Source: JANXZS01 sp963797255
Lineage (GTDB): Bacteria; Acidobacteriota; Terriglobia; Terriglobales; Acidobacteriaceae
NCBI GenBank assembly: GCA_963797255.1
Contig: CAWCOV010000012.1
Location: 310,001 to 374,000, forward strand
Direction: 5' to 3'
Length of the DNA stretch: 64,000 nt
The notes beneath the pieces are model-generated. The model did no database searches. It worked only from the letters and a program-made list of their open reading frames with translations, and was not told the DNA's origin. The stretch's first letter is position 1; each line of letters begins with the position of its first letter. Positions 7,840-16,909 of the stretch are shown here, in pieces. The position numbers and the translations under genes were made by a program.

Positions 7840-8349
7840 CTACGTGTTTGTCTCAACGGGAAGCTGCTGCCTTCGTCTTTCCCGATTTACGTAAAAGAGG
7901 CTGATAATCAACTGGACGGTGATGGCTCCTGCCATGTCGATCGCTACATCCATAGGAGAGCTGGTGCGGTTTGGCAGGAATTTCTGGTGCAACTCGTCGA
8001 AACTCCCAATCACGAATGTCGAGAGCAACGCGAGGACGGTACTTACCAGCACTCGCTGAGGGGTTCTCTCGTTAATCATTCGCAGTGAAAGGTACCAAGC
8101 GCGAAAGAAGAGCGCGTTGAGAATACCGTATCCGAGAACGTGACCGGCCTTGCGAATGTAAGTATGAATCTCCAACCATTGCGTTGTATTGACGGGACCA
8201 AAGAGCATGATCCACAAATGGCGCAGTGGGCCACTGGTGTTCGCGGACGAGAAGTAATCAGTGGATTCGATCATGATCACCAGCACGCCGAGTAACGCTG
8301 GTAACCACGCTGAAATCACTTGCTTAAAAAAACTAGTGTTACTCGACAT
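7840..8349 (-). CDS. VanZ-family membrane protein
   Basis: A 169-residue integral membrane protein with about four hydrophobic segments. The late motif SFDELHQKFLPNRTSSPMDV matches the D-E-x-H-Q ... R ... D pattern of the VanZ family, whose biochemical role is unclear; one member gives low-level teicoplanin resistance. The start chosen is the ATG at 8349 (MSSNTSFFKQ), inside the last codons of guaB: the two genes overlap by 11 bases in different frames. An upstream open frame to 8568 merely shadows guaB. The gene is probably expressed from the guaB transcript. Confidence 0.85.
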   Translation of the reverse strand: MSSNTSFFKQVISAWLPALLGVLVIMIESTDYFSSANTSGPLRHLWIMLFGPVNTTQWLEIHTYIRKAGHVLGYGILNALFFRAWYLSLRMINERTPQRVLVSTVLALLSTFVIGSFDELHQKFLPNRTSSPMDVAIDMAGAITVQLIISLFYVNRERRRQQLPVETNT

Positions 8350-9868
8350 GATAGTTAGGTGCTTCCCGCGTGATGATGACGTCGTGCACGTGGCTCTCAC
8401 GAAGTCCCGCGTTCGAGATGCGAACGAAGCGGGCATTATCATGCAGGTCCTGAATCGTTGCGCAGCCCAGATAGCCCATGCCGGAACGCAGGCCACCAAC
8501 AAGTTGGTAGACCATCGCTTCCAACTGACCGCGATAGGGCACGCGACCTTCAATGCCCTCCGGCACAAACTTGGCGAGACGGTTCTGCGAGTTGCGCTCG
8601 CGATTCACAACGCCTTCGCTCATGCGCTGCGAAGCCGCATCCTCGAAATCTTCCTTGCCCTGGAAGTAGCGTTCGCCTGAGCCTTGTGCCATGGCCGTGA
8701 GAGATCCCATGCCGCGGTAGGCCTTGAAGGTACGCCCCTGGTAGAGGATCGTTTCGCCGGGACTCTCATCTACTCCCGCGAACAGTGAGCCGATCATCAC
8801 GACGCTCGCGCCTGCTGCAATCGCTTTCGTAATGTCGCCGGAGTACTTGATGCCTCCGTCGGCGATGACGGGGATGTTCAGAGGTTTCGCAGCCCGATAG
8901 ACTTCACTGATGGCGGTGATCTGCGGCATGCCTGCGCCGGTCACCATGCGCGTGGTGCAGATGGAGCCGGGACCTATGCCTACCTTGATTGCATCTGCGC
9001 CCGCATCAATTAAGGCAAGCGCGCCTTCATAGGTCGCTACATTCCCTGCGACCAAGGCTACTTCCGGGAACCGCTTCTTCACTTCGCGAACCGCTTCCAG
9101 CACGCGCGTTGAGTGTCCATGTGCGGAATCGATTGCCAACACGTCCACGCGATAGCGAATCATCTCGGCCGCGCGTTCGAGGAAGTCACCGGTCGCGCCG
9201 AGTGCACCGCCTACCCGCAGGCGACCCTGCGCATCCTTGGCTGCGTTGGGATATTTCAACTTCTTCTGGATGTCTTTAACAGTGATCAGACCCTTGAGTT
9301 CGTACTGATCGTTGACTACCAGCAGCTTTTCCACGCGATGCTTGTGCAGGATCAGTTCCGCATCTTCGAGCGTGGTGCCCATGGGAACCGTGATCAGGTT
9401 CTCCTTGGTCATTACTTCGTCGATGGGAATATCGGTGCGCGTTTCAAAACGGAGATCGCGATTCGTAAGGATGCCGACCAGCTTTTTGTTCTTGGTCACC
9501 GGAACGCCTGAGATCTTGAAGCGCCGCATTACTTCAAGCGCGTCGGAGATGGGCTGCTCTGGCTCGATGGTCACGGGATCGACAATCATCCCGCTCTCAG
9601 AACGCTTTACCTTGTCAATTTCACCGGCCTGCTGTTCAATCGTGAGGTTCCGGTGGACGATGCCCATACCGCCTTGCTGCGCCATGGCAATTGCCAGCCG
9701 CGATTCGGTCACGGTATCCATTGCAGCACTCAGAAGCGGTGTATTGAGCGAGATTTCGCGGGTGAGGCGTGTTTGCGTATCGACCTGGGCAGGCACAACG
9801 TCACTCAGCGCGGGAACGAGAAGGACGTCGTCGAAGGTCAGAGCTTCCGGAACGGGAAATTCAATCAT
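8339..9868 (-). CDS. guaB: Inosine-5'-monophosphate dehydrogenase
   Basis: Oxidises IMP to XMP with NAD+, the committed step of GMP synthesis. The 509-residue product starts MIEFPVPEALTFDDVLLVP. It carries two CBS domains inserted after about residue 90 (MRRFKISGVPV and ILHKHRVEKLLVV), then the catalytic half with the flap-loop nucleophile Cys in GPGSICTTRMV (about residue 306) and the GMGSLTAM segment. The full open frame runs further upstream (to 10498), but that part has no IMPDH homology. The vanZ-like gene overlaps its end. Confidence 0.96.
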   Translation of the reverse strand: MIEFPVPEALTFDDVLLVPALSDVVPAQVDTQTRLTREISLNTPLLSAAMDTVTESRLAIAMAQQGGMGIVHRNLTIEQQAGEIDKVKRSESGMIVDPVTIEPEQPISDALEVMRRFKISGVPVTKNKKLVGILTNRDLRFETRTDIPIDEVMTKENLITVPMGTTLEDAELILHKHRVEKLLVVNDQYELKGLITVKDIQKKLKYPNAAKDAQGRLRVGGALGATGDFLERAAEMIRYRVDVLAIDSAHGHSTRVLEAVREVKKRFPEVALVAGNVATYEGALALIDAGADAIKVGIGPGSICTTRMVTGAGMPQITAISEVYRAAKPLNIPVIADGGIKYSGDITKAIAAGASVVMIGSLFAGVDESPGETILYQGRTFKAYRGMGSLTAMAQGSGERYFQGKEDFEDAASQRMSEGVVNRERNSQNRLAKFVPEGIEGRVPYRGQLEAMVYQLVGGLRSGMGYLGCATIQDLHDNARFVRISNAGLRESHVHDVIITREAPNYHVE

Positions 9869-10003
9869 GGCGTTTTTTAAGAGACACTGCGGCCCAGCAA
9901 GGCTTTTAGTTGGCTCAGGCTGGAAGCGGCATTGTGTCATTGTAGAAGGGCCTTCCCTGTACGGCAAACGCGGGGACCTAAAAAGGCTTCGGTGGGTGGA
10001 GAA

Positions 10004-10720
10004 ATGATCGTCGGGATCCGGGGGAAGGTACGCAAACCAAGTGGTTTTCTGGGACAGCTTCGGTTCGCACTTCCCCTTCCGCTCCTCTCCACTTGTCTTC
10101 TGCTGCCGGGTGTTCTTTACGCGCAGCATGATCCCACCCTGCAACATCGCGGCGATGACTCTGACAAGGTCATCCTGCAGAAACCATTTGCGCTGGGCGG
10201 CGAAGTGGACTTCAAGGTGAACTCGGGCGATCTTCGCATTGTTCGCAACCAGCAGCATGAGCAAATCCGGCTTGAAATTCACCTGCAGACGAAGGGATTC
10301 GACACTTCGCTGGCGCTGCAGAAGTGGGTCCGCACGTTCGAGGTGCAGGGGAATCACGCCATCATTTCTCTCCAACTCCCAAGCAGCAAGACGGTGGGAT
10401 TGACCACGCTTTATCTCCCTGAAATAACTTCCATGGCGGTCGATCTGCATGCCGGCAAGCTGGTGGTTCGCGGCGTCAAGGGCAATAAGAATCTGCATGT
10501 TGGCGCTGGGGCTCTCACGCTAAGAGAGGCAGATTCAGCGACATACGCGAGCGTCAAGGCGGAGGTTGGCCTGGGACAATTGACCGATGGGGTGTTCCAC
10601 GGCAAGGAGGGTGGAATGCTGGGGCGAGAAATGGAGGTGCAGGGTCCTGGTAAGTATCAACTCTACATGCATTTAGGCATCGGAGATCTGCAGATCACAC
10701 AGGAAGACGGCAGCTTTTAG
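10004..10720 (+). CDS. Secreted beta-strand-rich protein (DUF4097-like)
   Basis: A protein of about 238 residues with a basic N-terminus and a hydrophobic stretch (FALPLPLLSTCLLLPGVLYA) ending in A-Q, which looks like a Sec signal peptide. The mature part is made of short repeated beta-strand units (GGEVDFKVNSGDLRIV, LHAGKLVVRGVKG, GLGQLTDG, GIGDLQI), as in DUF4097/adhesin-like proteins. An alternative GTG start at 9992 has the better-spaced AAAGG, so the first four residues are uncertain. It faces away from guaB, and the rimP promoter lies just downstream. Function unknown. Confidence 0.7.
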   Translation: MIVGIRGKVRKPSGFLGQLRFALPLPLLSTCLLLPGVLYAQHDPTLQHRGDDSDKVILQKPFALGGEVDFKVNSGDLRIVRNQQHEQIRLEIHLQTKGFDTSLALQKWVRTFEVQGNHAIISLQLPSSKTVGLTTLYLPEITSMAVDLHAGKLVVRGVKGNKNLHVGAGALTLREADSATYASVKAEVGLGQLTDGVFHGKEGGMLGREMEVQGPGKYQLYMHLGIGDLQITQEDGSF

Positions 10721-10736
10721 AGCATCGCCTACGCCA

Positions 10737-10765
10737 TTGAATTCTCCGGGAAAACAAAGTATTCT
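10737..10765 (+). promoter_or_regulatory. Sigma-70-type promoter for rimP-nusA-infB
   Basis: TTGAAT (10737-10742), a 17-base spacer, then TATTCT (10760-10765). It lies over the stop of the preceding gene and about 130 bases before rimP. Four of six matches in each box, with optimal spacing. Confidence 0.6.
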
Positions 10766-10784
10766 AGTGGAGCAGACAAGTTTG

Positions 10785-10844
10785 TCCCTGGCCTTCATTT
10801 CTTCGGCCGGGAGAAATGAGTGGGCGAGAGCCCACTTTTCTTTT
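10785..10844 (+). terminator. Attenuator-like leader of rimP
   Basis: Two hairpins follow the promoter. First, TCCCTGGCC (10785-10793) pairs with GGCCGGGA (10805-10812), with one bulge. Second, AGTGGGC (10819-10825) pairs with GCCCACT (10830-10836) around GAGA, followed by a T-rich TTTTCTTTT to 10844. The second is a proper intrinsic terminator placed inside the 5' UTR, 54 bases before rimP. Comparable terminator hairpins are known ahead of rimP/nusA in other bacteria; NusA feedback is a plausible inference. Confidence 0.75.
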
Positions 10845-10897
10845 GCTGTAAAGCGCTTTCCCGCCCGGTGATCTGGGCGGAGAGTCGCACGTAACTT

Positions 10898-11488
10898 ATG
10901 GCTCTTAATCTCGAAAAAATCCGCGCATTGGCTGATCGCGTCGCCACCTCCCACGGGTTGGAAGTCGTGGAGATTGAGTACCTTGGCAGTAGCAAGCAGC
11001 GCGCATTGCGGGTCTTCATCGAGAAAAACGTAGAAGGCCGCGCGAAACAGGCAGCCGCAGCGGCAGCAGAAACTGAATTGCCGGAAAAGCTGGCGAAGGG
11101 CGAACTGAATATCGACCAACTGGCATGGGTCACCCACGAAGATTGCCAGGCATTCTCGCAGGATTTTGGAACTGTCCTTGATGTGGAGGAGCTGGTTCCG
11201 GCGAACGATTACACGCTTGAAGTTTCGTCGCCGGGATTGGATCGAAAGCTCCACGGACGGCAGGATTACGAACGCTTTCGCGGCAGCATACTGAAGCTGC
11301 AGACGTTTGAGCCGGTGTCCGGCAACAGGCATTGGCATGGTCGGCTGACGGACGTAGGCACGGATTCTATCGTGTTGGATCTTTCGGAACTGAAGCAGAA
11401 GGGCAAGCGCAAGAAAACTGCAGCAGTTGAGACAGTTCAGATCGCGCTGGCAAATATCGAGAAAGCCAACTTGGTGCCAGAAATTTAG
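10898..11488 (+). CDS. rimP: Ribosome maturation factor RimP
   Basis: RimP assists late 30S assembly. The product (196 residues) opens ALNLEKIRALADRVATSHGLEVVEIEY and has the family core VEELVPANDYTLEVSSPGLDRKL, followed by the SH3-like C-terminal domain. It carries an extra Ala/Glu-rich insertion (AKQAAAAAAETELPEKLAKG) between the first strands, which makes it longer than the ~150-residue norm. It is the first gene of a rimP-nusA-infB operon behind an attenuator-like leader. Confidence 0.94.
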   Translation: MALNLEKIRALADRVATSHGLEVVEIEYLGSSKQRALRVFIEKNVEGRAKQAAAAAAETELPEKLAKGELNIDQLAWVTHEDCQAFSQDFGTVLDVEELVPANDYTLEVSSPGLDRKLHGRQDYERFRGSILKLQTFEPVSGNRHWHGRLTDVGTDSIVLDLSELKQKGKRKKTAAVETVQIALANIEKANLVPEI

Positions 11489-11647
11489 GGCATCTAACTA
11501 AGCAGGGAATGCAAGAAAAACGTGGCTGATGAAATCAGCTGCGGCAGGTCCAACCGAAGTGATGGCGACTGCTTCAAAAGCCACCACCGAGGCCAAGACC
11601 GCGGCAGTTTGCCGGAAACATCCGTACGGGGCGATAGAGAGAAAACT

Positions 11648-13330
11648 ATGGCAAGTGTGTTGTATCAGAGCATCGAGGCTTTAAGTCACGAGAAGGGGAT
11701 CGATCCCCAGATCGTCGTTTCTGCTGTAGAGGATGCCATTGCGTTGGCTACCCGCAAGTACTACAAGACGCAGGAAAACATGCGAGCCGAACTGGACCGG
11801 GAGTCGGGCGAAATTCGCGCCTACGTGTACAAGACCGTAGTCGATGCTCCGGAACAGATTGAAGATCCTGTGAATCAGATCGCACTTGAAGATGCGCGGG
11901 CACTGGCTCCAGAGGTAGAGATTGGTGGTGAGATTCGCTACTACAAGCCGACGGACGTTCTGGGCCGCATCGCTGCGCAGATGGCCAAGCAGGTCATCTT
12001 TCAGAAGGTGCGCGAAGCCGAGCGGGACACGGTGTTTCTCGAGTACAACCATCGTCTGAGTGAAGTGTTGACGGCGACTGTGAAACGCATTGAGCCGCAG
12101 GATGTGATCTTTGACATCGGCAAGACGGAAGCCCGCATGCCGCGTCGCGAGCAATCACGGTTGGAGCAGTTCGCCGTCGGAGAACGGGTTCGCGTCGTGC
12201 TGCTGCGAGTGGATCGCGCCGCGAAGGGGCCGCAGGTCATCGTCTCGCGTGCTGCGCCGGAGTTGGTGCAGAATCTGTTTCAGAGTGAAGTGCCGGAAAT
12301 TTACGACGGCACCGTGGTGATTCGCGCCATTGCCCGCGAAGCCGGCGAGCGTACCAAGATAGCTGTCATGTCGCGCGACAAGGACGTGGATCCAGTAGGC
12401 GCCTGCGTCGGCATGAAGGGAATGCGCGTGCAGTCGATTATTCGCGAACTGCGCGGCGAGAAGATCGACATCATCGAGTACAGCGAAGAGATTACAACGT
12501 TCGCTGAGAAAGCATTGCAGCCTGCAAAGGTGAGCCGCGTAAGCATTGCCGACCTGAGCGAGAAGCAGATCGAAGTGATTGTCGACGACACGCAGCTTTC
12601 CCTGGCTATCGGCAAGAAGGGTCAGAACGTTCGCCTTGCCGCCAAGCTACTTGGCTGGAAGATCGATATCAAGAGCGAGGAAGAAAAGCGGCAGGAAGTC
12701 GAACAACAGATGCAGGCTATGTCCGGTGGTCCTTCGACGCCGATCGAGCAGGTGTCTGAATTGGGCGAAGCAATCATCCAGAAGCTGGTTGCGCACGGCA
12801 TCACGACGGTCGAAGCGCTGGCTGACATGACTCCCGAAGAGCTGGAAGAAGTTCCTGGCATCGGCGAGAAGACTTTGGAAAAGATCAGCGTCGCTGTACG
12901 CCACTATTTTGGCGAGTACGAAGAAGGGGAAGACCGGCCGGCTGCGGCAGAGGTTGCCGAAGCCGCGATTTCCGACGAGGCGATCGCCGGGCTTCGCCAG
13001 GAAGACCACGATTCTCCATCAGAGGACGGAACGGGCCTTATTGAAGACGAGGTCGCTGAAGCTCACGTCGAGGAACTGACGGAAGCTGGAGAATATGCCG
13101 GGGACGAGGGCGTAGTTCCAGTCGATCCCGGCGGCGAAATTATCAGCAACGAAGTAGCGGTTGATCCGGAGGACCTGGCGGAAGCAGCAGAGGTGCCGGG
13201 TGAATTGAAAGAAGAAGATGAGGCTTCGGGCGAGCTTCCTGTACGGGAGGTCGCGGTTTCACCGGAACTGCCGGTGGAAACGCACGCGCTTGAGCCAAAG
13301 GCAAACAGGGATGAAGAGGGTGGCGCCTGA
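11648..13330 (+). CDS. nusA: Transcription termination/antitermination factor NusA
   Basis: NusA binds RNA polymerase and controls pausing, termination and antitermination. I start at the ATG at 11648 (MASVLYQSIEALSHEKGI), which gives 560 residues. Upstream codons of the open frame from 11522 have no NusA homology. Order of domains: N-terminal RNAP-binding region, S1 domain (VLTATVKRIEPQDVIFDIG), two KH domains (VGACVGMKGMRVQSIIREL and LAIGKKGQNVRLAAKL), a helix-hairpin-helix unit (ELEEVPGIGEKTLEKI), and an acidic tail of about 120 residues rich in Glu and Ala. GAGAG lies about seven bases before the ATG. Confidence 0.96.
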   Translation: MASVLYQSIEALSHEKGIDPQIVVSAVEDAIALATRKYYKTQENMRAELDRESGEIRAYVYKTVVDAPEQIEDPVNQIALEDARALAPEVEIGGEIRYYKPTDVLGRIAAQMAKQVIFQKVREAERDTVFLEYNHRLSEVLTATVKRIEPQDVIFDIGKTEARMPRREQSRLEQFAVGERVRVVLLRVDRAAKGPQVIVSRAAPELVQNLFQSEVPEIYDGTVVIRAIAREAGERTKIAVMSRDKDVDPVGACVGMKGMRVQSIIRELRGEKIDIIEYSEEITTFAEKALQPAKVSRVSIADLSEKQIEVIVDDTQLSLAIGKKGQNVRLAAKLLGWKIDIKSEEEKRQEVEQQMQAMSGGPSTPIEQVSELGEAIIQKLVAHGITTVEALADMTPEELEEVPGIGEKTLEKISVAVRHYFGEYEEGEDRPAAAEVAEAAISDEAIAGLRQEDHDSPSEDGTGLIEDEVAEAHVEELTEAGEYAGDEGVVPVDPGGEIISNEVAVDPEDLAEAAEVPGELKEEDEASGELPVREVAVSPELPVETHALEPKANRDEEGGA

Positions 13331-13459
13331 AATGGCGTCCGCTATCTTCACGAGCGCAGGTTGCGCGATTCAGGGGATAATAGCAACTGCATTGAAACCC
13401 GCCGGCGAGAGGGTGTTATGACCATCTAGGGCCGAAAGGGAAAGTGCTAAAAGGGGCGG

Positions 13460-16400
13460 ATGAGTAAAGTTCGAATTAATGATTTAGCTCGAGAACTGGA
13501 AGTTAAAAGCAGGGAAATTCTGGACGTTCTGACCGCAGTTGGCGTAACGGAAAAGAAGACCCATTCCAGTTCGCTTGAAGGAGATGAAGCGGAACGCGTG
13601 CGCGTCCACTTCCATCGCGGGGGCCGAAGCACGCCCACGAACGCGCCGAAGGTCGAGTCTGAGCCGAAGCCCAAGATTGACTGGTCGCGCGTCTCCAAGC
13701 CCGGCGACGTTCTGAAGGCAATGCAGAGCCGCAACGACGAGGCTGCCGCAGCCCGGGAACATCGTCCTCCGACTCCGCCTGCTCCCGTTGCCAGCGCCAC
13801 ACCTGCAACTACAACGCAGGCGCCCGCGCGGCCGGCAACTCCGCCTGTTCATGTTGTGCCGCCGCAGGAAGCGAAGCCGGCGCCGCGCAAAATCGTGCCT
13901 CAGCCACGGCAGGAGCCCCGCATCGTCGTATCTCCTCCAGCCATTTCAGCCAAGCCTCCTGCAGGGCCTGTTGTTGCTGCTCCCCCGCCGGGGAAGGCGG
14001 CTACGCAGGAGTCCAAGCCGGCGATTTCCTCTTCGATTTCGGGGATGCCCATCGCCGCCAAGCCGACCGTGATCGCAGCTCCTCCGCCAGTTCAGGCGCC
14101 CGTTGAATCGGCGACTGCCGTGGTGGAACCGCCGCCGGTTGCGCCCGCAAAAGTTGAGGTTGATGAGGCTGCACAATCCGCCGATCTAAAGGCCGCATTC
14201 TCCGACGTTGTCAGGATTTCGAAGACCGGCGAAGACGATGAGAAGGAAGAGCAGCCGGCCGAGATGCCCGCAGCCAAACCTGCTGCTCCGCCCCCGCCAC
14301 CGCCGCGGCGCGTGATCATGCCGCAGACTGGCCCTCGTCCAGTCTATACGGCTCCTCCGCCCCCGCCGACTCCGCCTCCCGCGCCAGCAAGTGCGCCACA
14401 GGCAGCGGGTCCTGGCGGCATTCAGCGTGGCCGTCCAATTTTCGATCGTGGCCGTCCCGGCGGTGCTCCCGGATTTGGCCAGCGTCCTCAAGGTGGTCCC
14501 GGAGGTCCCGGCGGGCCAGGTGGCCCTCCCGGTGCTCCCGGTCGTCGACCCATGCATCCCACGCGCAGTTCACCTACGGGTGCTGCGCCAGGCGCACGCC
14601 CAGGAATGGGTGCCCGCCCCGGCTTCAGTCCTCGCCCCGGCTTCGGCCAGCGGCCCGGCATGGGAGCAGGTGCTGCCGGTGGCATGATGCCGCCCCCAGG
14701 AGAGGCTCCACGGCCACAGCGGCCAACGGGGCCCAACCGGCGTCCCGGTGGAGGCAACAAGCGCTACGAGAAGAGCAAAGAAGGCCCAATGAAGGGCTTT
14801 GTTCCGCCGCCGCGCATGGGTGGATATTCCAATGAGCCGGTACCGATCACGCGTACGATTACCGTGACCGAAGGCGTGAGTGTAAAGGAACTCGCCGAAA
14901 AGCTGGATGTTCGTGGCAAGGACCTGATCGCCTCGCTGTTGATGCGGGGAGTCATGGTCACCGTCAACCAGTCTCTCGACGGTGAACTGGTCAAGGACAT
15001 TTCCCGCCAGTTTGGCGCGGAAGCACAGGTCATCAGCTTCGAAGAGGAGATGGCGAACGAAGCCATTGAAGAGATTCTCGAACAGGAGAATCCTGATGAA
15101 CTCGAAGTGCCCCGTCCCCCTGTCGTCACCGTTATGGGCCACGTCGATCACGGTAAGACATCCTTGCTGGATGCCATTCGTGAGACCGACGTAGCAGCAG
15201 GCGAAGCGGGCGGAATCACGCAGCACATTGGTGCGTACAAGGTTCGCTTCAGCAAGGAAGGCTCTCCGGCACACGGCCGCGAGATCGTCTTCCTGGATAC
15301 TCCGGGTCACGAAGCCTTTACCCGCATGCGAGCACGCGGAGCCAAAGTAACGGATCTCGTAGTAATCGTGGTGGCAGCGGATGACGGTGTGATGCCGCAG
15401 ACGCTCGAAGCCATCGATCACGCCAAGGCGGCAAATGTACCGATCATTGTTGCGGTAAACAAGATCGATAAGCCGGATGCAAATCCTGATCGCGTGAAGC
15501 AGCAACTGGGCGATCGCGGCCTGGTGCCGGAAGCGTGGGGTGGAGACACCGTCTTCGTCGACGTTTCGGCGAAGAAGCGGATGAACCTCGACCTGCTGCT
15601 GGAAATGATTTGCCTGGTCGCCGACTTGAAGGCGCTCAAGGCGACTCCGGATCGCAAGGCAGTGGGTACGGTGATCGAAGCCAAGCTGGATCGCGGTCGC
15701 GGCGTTGTCGCCTCCGTGCTGGTGCAAAACGGCACCCTGAAGTCCGGCGAAAGCTTCATCATGGGCAACACGTTCGGCAAGGTGCGCGCGATGTTCGACG
15801 ACCGTGGCCGCGCTGTTGAACAGGCTGGGCCGTCCACGCCGGTAGAAGTTCTGGGATTGGAAGGCATGCCGGATGCGGGCGATACCTTCCTGGTGGTGTC
15901 TGACCGCGACAAGGCAAAGGGCATCGCGCAATACCGCAAGATGAAGGAGCGCGAATCGCAGCTTGCCAAGTCGTCCAGAGTTTCTCTGGAAGGACTGGCC
16001 GAGCAGATCAAACAGGCCGGCGTCAAGGAACTGCCGATCATCCTCAAGGGTGACGTTACCGGATCTGTCGAAGTGCTGGCCGATTCGTTGCAGAAGATGT
16101 CCACGGAGAAGGTACGCATCAAGGTGATTCACACCGGAGTCGGTGCCATCACCGAGAGCGACATTCTGCTGGCATCCGCCTCGAATGCGATTGTTATCGG
16201 TTTCGGAGTTCGTCCGGGACGCGAAGCCTCGGATCTGGCAGAGCAGGAAGGCGTGGAGATTCGTCTGCACTCGATTATTTACGAGTTGCAGGACGAGATG
16301 AAGAAAGCCATGCTGGGACTGCTTGAGCCGACCATCAAGGAAAATTACTCCGGCCGTGCGGAAGTGCTCAACGTCTTCAGAATTCCGAAGGTGGGTACGA

Positions 16401-16648
16401 TCGCGGGTTGCCGCGTCACTGACGGCGTCATTAAGCGCGATGCGGAGATTCGCATCCTGCGAGAAGGCGAGCAAGTATTCAAGGGCAAGCTTTCGTCTCT
16501 GCGCCGCTTCAAGGACGATGCCAAGGAAGTTACCAATGGCATGGAATGCGGCATGGGCATCTCCAACTTCAACGACCTGAAGATCGGCGACACGATTGAA
16601 GCCTTCGTAACGGAGCGGATTGCAGCAGTTCTGTCGGCTTCAAGCTAA
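13460..16648 (+). CDS. infB: Translation initiation factor IF-2
   Basis: The GTPase that delivers initiator tRNA to the 30S subunit. The 1062-residue protein starts with an IF2-N module (MSKVRINDLARELEVKSREI). A low-complexity linker then spans about residues 60-440, first Pro/Ala/Lys-rich and later collagen-like Gly-Pro-rich (GPGGPGGPGGPPGAPG). A second IF2-N domain follows (VTEGVSVKELAEKLDVRGKD). The G domain has GHVDHGKTSL (about 560), DTPGHEAF (about 612) and NKID (about 667), followed by domains II-IV. It is 130 bases after nusA; ylxR, which often lies between them, is absent. A terminator follows directly. Confidence 0.97.
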   Translation: MSKVRINDLARELEVKSREILDVLTAVGVTEKKTHSSSLEGDEAERVRVHFHRGGRSTPTNAPKVESEPKPKIDWSRVSKPGDVLKAMQSRNDEAAAAREHRPPTPPAPVASATPATTTQAPARPATPPVHVVPPQEAKPAPRKIVPQPRQEPRIVVSPPAISAKPPAGPVVAAPPPGKAATQESKPAISSSISGMPIAAKPTVIAAPPPVQAPVESATAVVEPPPVAPAKVEVDEAAQSADLKAAFSDVVRISKTGEDDEKEEQPAEMPAAKPAAPPPPPPRRVIMPQTGPRPVYTAPPPPPTPPPAPASAPQAAGPGGIQRGRPIFDRGRPGGAPGFGQRPQGGPGGPGGPGGPPGAPGRRPMHPTRSSPTGAAPGARPGMGARPGFSPRPGFGQRPGMGAGAAGGMMPPPGEAPRPQRPTGPNRRPGGGNKRYEKSKEGPMKGFVPPPRMGGYSNEPVPITRTITVTEGVSVKELAEKLDVRGKDLIASLLMRGVMVTVNQSLDGELVKDISRQFGAEAQVISFEEEMANEAIEEILEQENPDELEVPRPPVVTVMGHVDHGKTSLLDAIRETDVAAGEAGGITQHIGAYKVRFSKEGSPAHGREIVFLDTPGHEAFTRMRARGAKVTDLVVIVVAADDGVMPQTLEAIDHAKAANVPIIVAVNKIDKPDANPDRVKQQLGDRGLVPEAWGGDTVFVDVSAKKRMNLDLLLEMICLVADLKALKATPDRKAVGTVIEAKLDRGRGVVASVLVQNGTLKSGESFIMGNTFGKVRAMFDDRGRAVEQAGPSTPVEVLGLEGMPDAGDTFLVVSDRDKAKGIAQYRKMKERESQLAKSSRVSLEGLAEQIKQAGVKELPIILKGDVTGSVEVLADSLQKMSTEKVRIKVIHTGVGAITESDILLASASNAIVIGFGVRPGREASDLAEQEGVEIRLHSIIYELQDEMKKAMLGLLEPTIKENYSGRAEVLNVFRIPKVGTIAGCRVTDGVIKRDAEIRILREGEQVFKGKLSSLRRFKDDAKEVTNGMECGMGISNFNDLKIGDTIEAFVTERIAAVLSASS

Positions 16649-16670
16649 CCGGGACGGTAGTCGAAACCAG

Positions 16671-16707
16671 GCGGGCGCACAGGAAATCACTGTGCGCCCG
16701 CTTTTTG
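16671..16707 (+). terminator. Rho-independent terminator after infB
   Basis: GCGGGCGCACAG (16671-16682) pairs perfectly with CTGTGCGCCCGC (16690-16701) around a seven-base loop, followed by TTTTTG. Ends the rimP-nusA-infB operon. Confidence 0.95.
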
Positions 16708-16909
16708 TTTCTGCCGGCGCCAGTGAGTGCGGCGACCTCAAGAAGAGAACGCATCGCCAACAACTTTGCTGTGAGTTTTTTCATCACATGTGACGCAGGC
16801 GGTGTCATTTTTAGCGGCAGGGGCGTAGAATCCGTCTTTCCTAGTGCGGGCCAACGGAGTTGCAACTCAAAAATGCTCTGTGCAGGATTTCTCTTATTTG
16901 AGGTGGATT

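Noticed and set aside
7840..8568. 242-residue version of the VanZ-like protein
   Set aside because: The first 73 residues are an out-of-frame reading of guaB; the ATG at 8349 fits the family.
9869..10498. Long upstream extension of guaB (to 719 codons)
   Set aside because: No IMPDH homology before MIEFPVPEAL; it would cover the divergent secreted-protein gene.
13800..14760. Possible tandem DNA repeats in the infB linker as a mobile repeat
   Set aside because: Low-complexity protein-coding sequence, not exact DNA repeats.
14570..16474. A 634-codon open frame antisense to infB
   Set aside because: It mirrors the codon pattern of infB, has no domain, and its product is His/Gln/Asn-rich low-complexity, typical of high-GC shadow frames.
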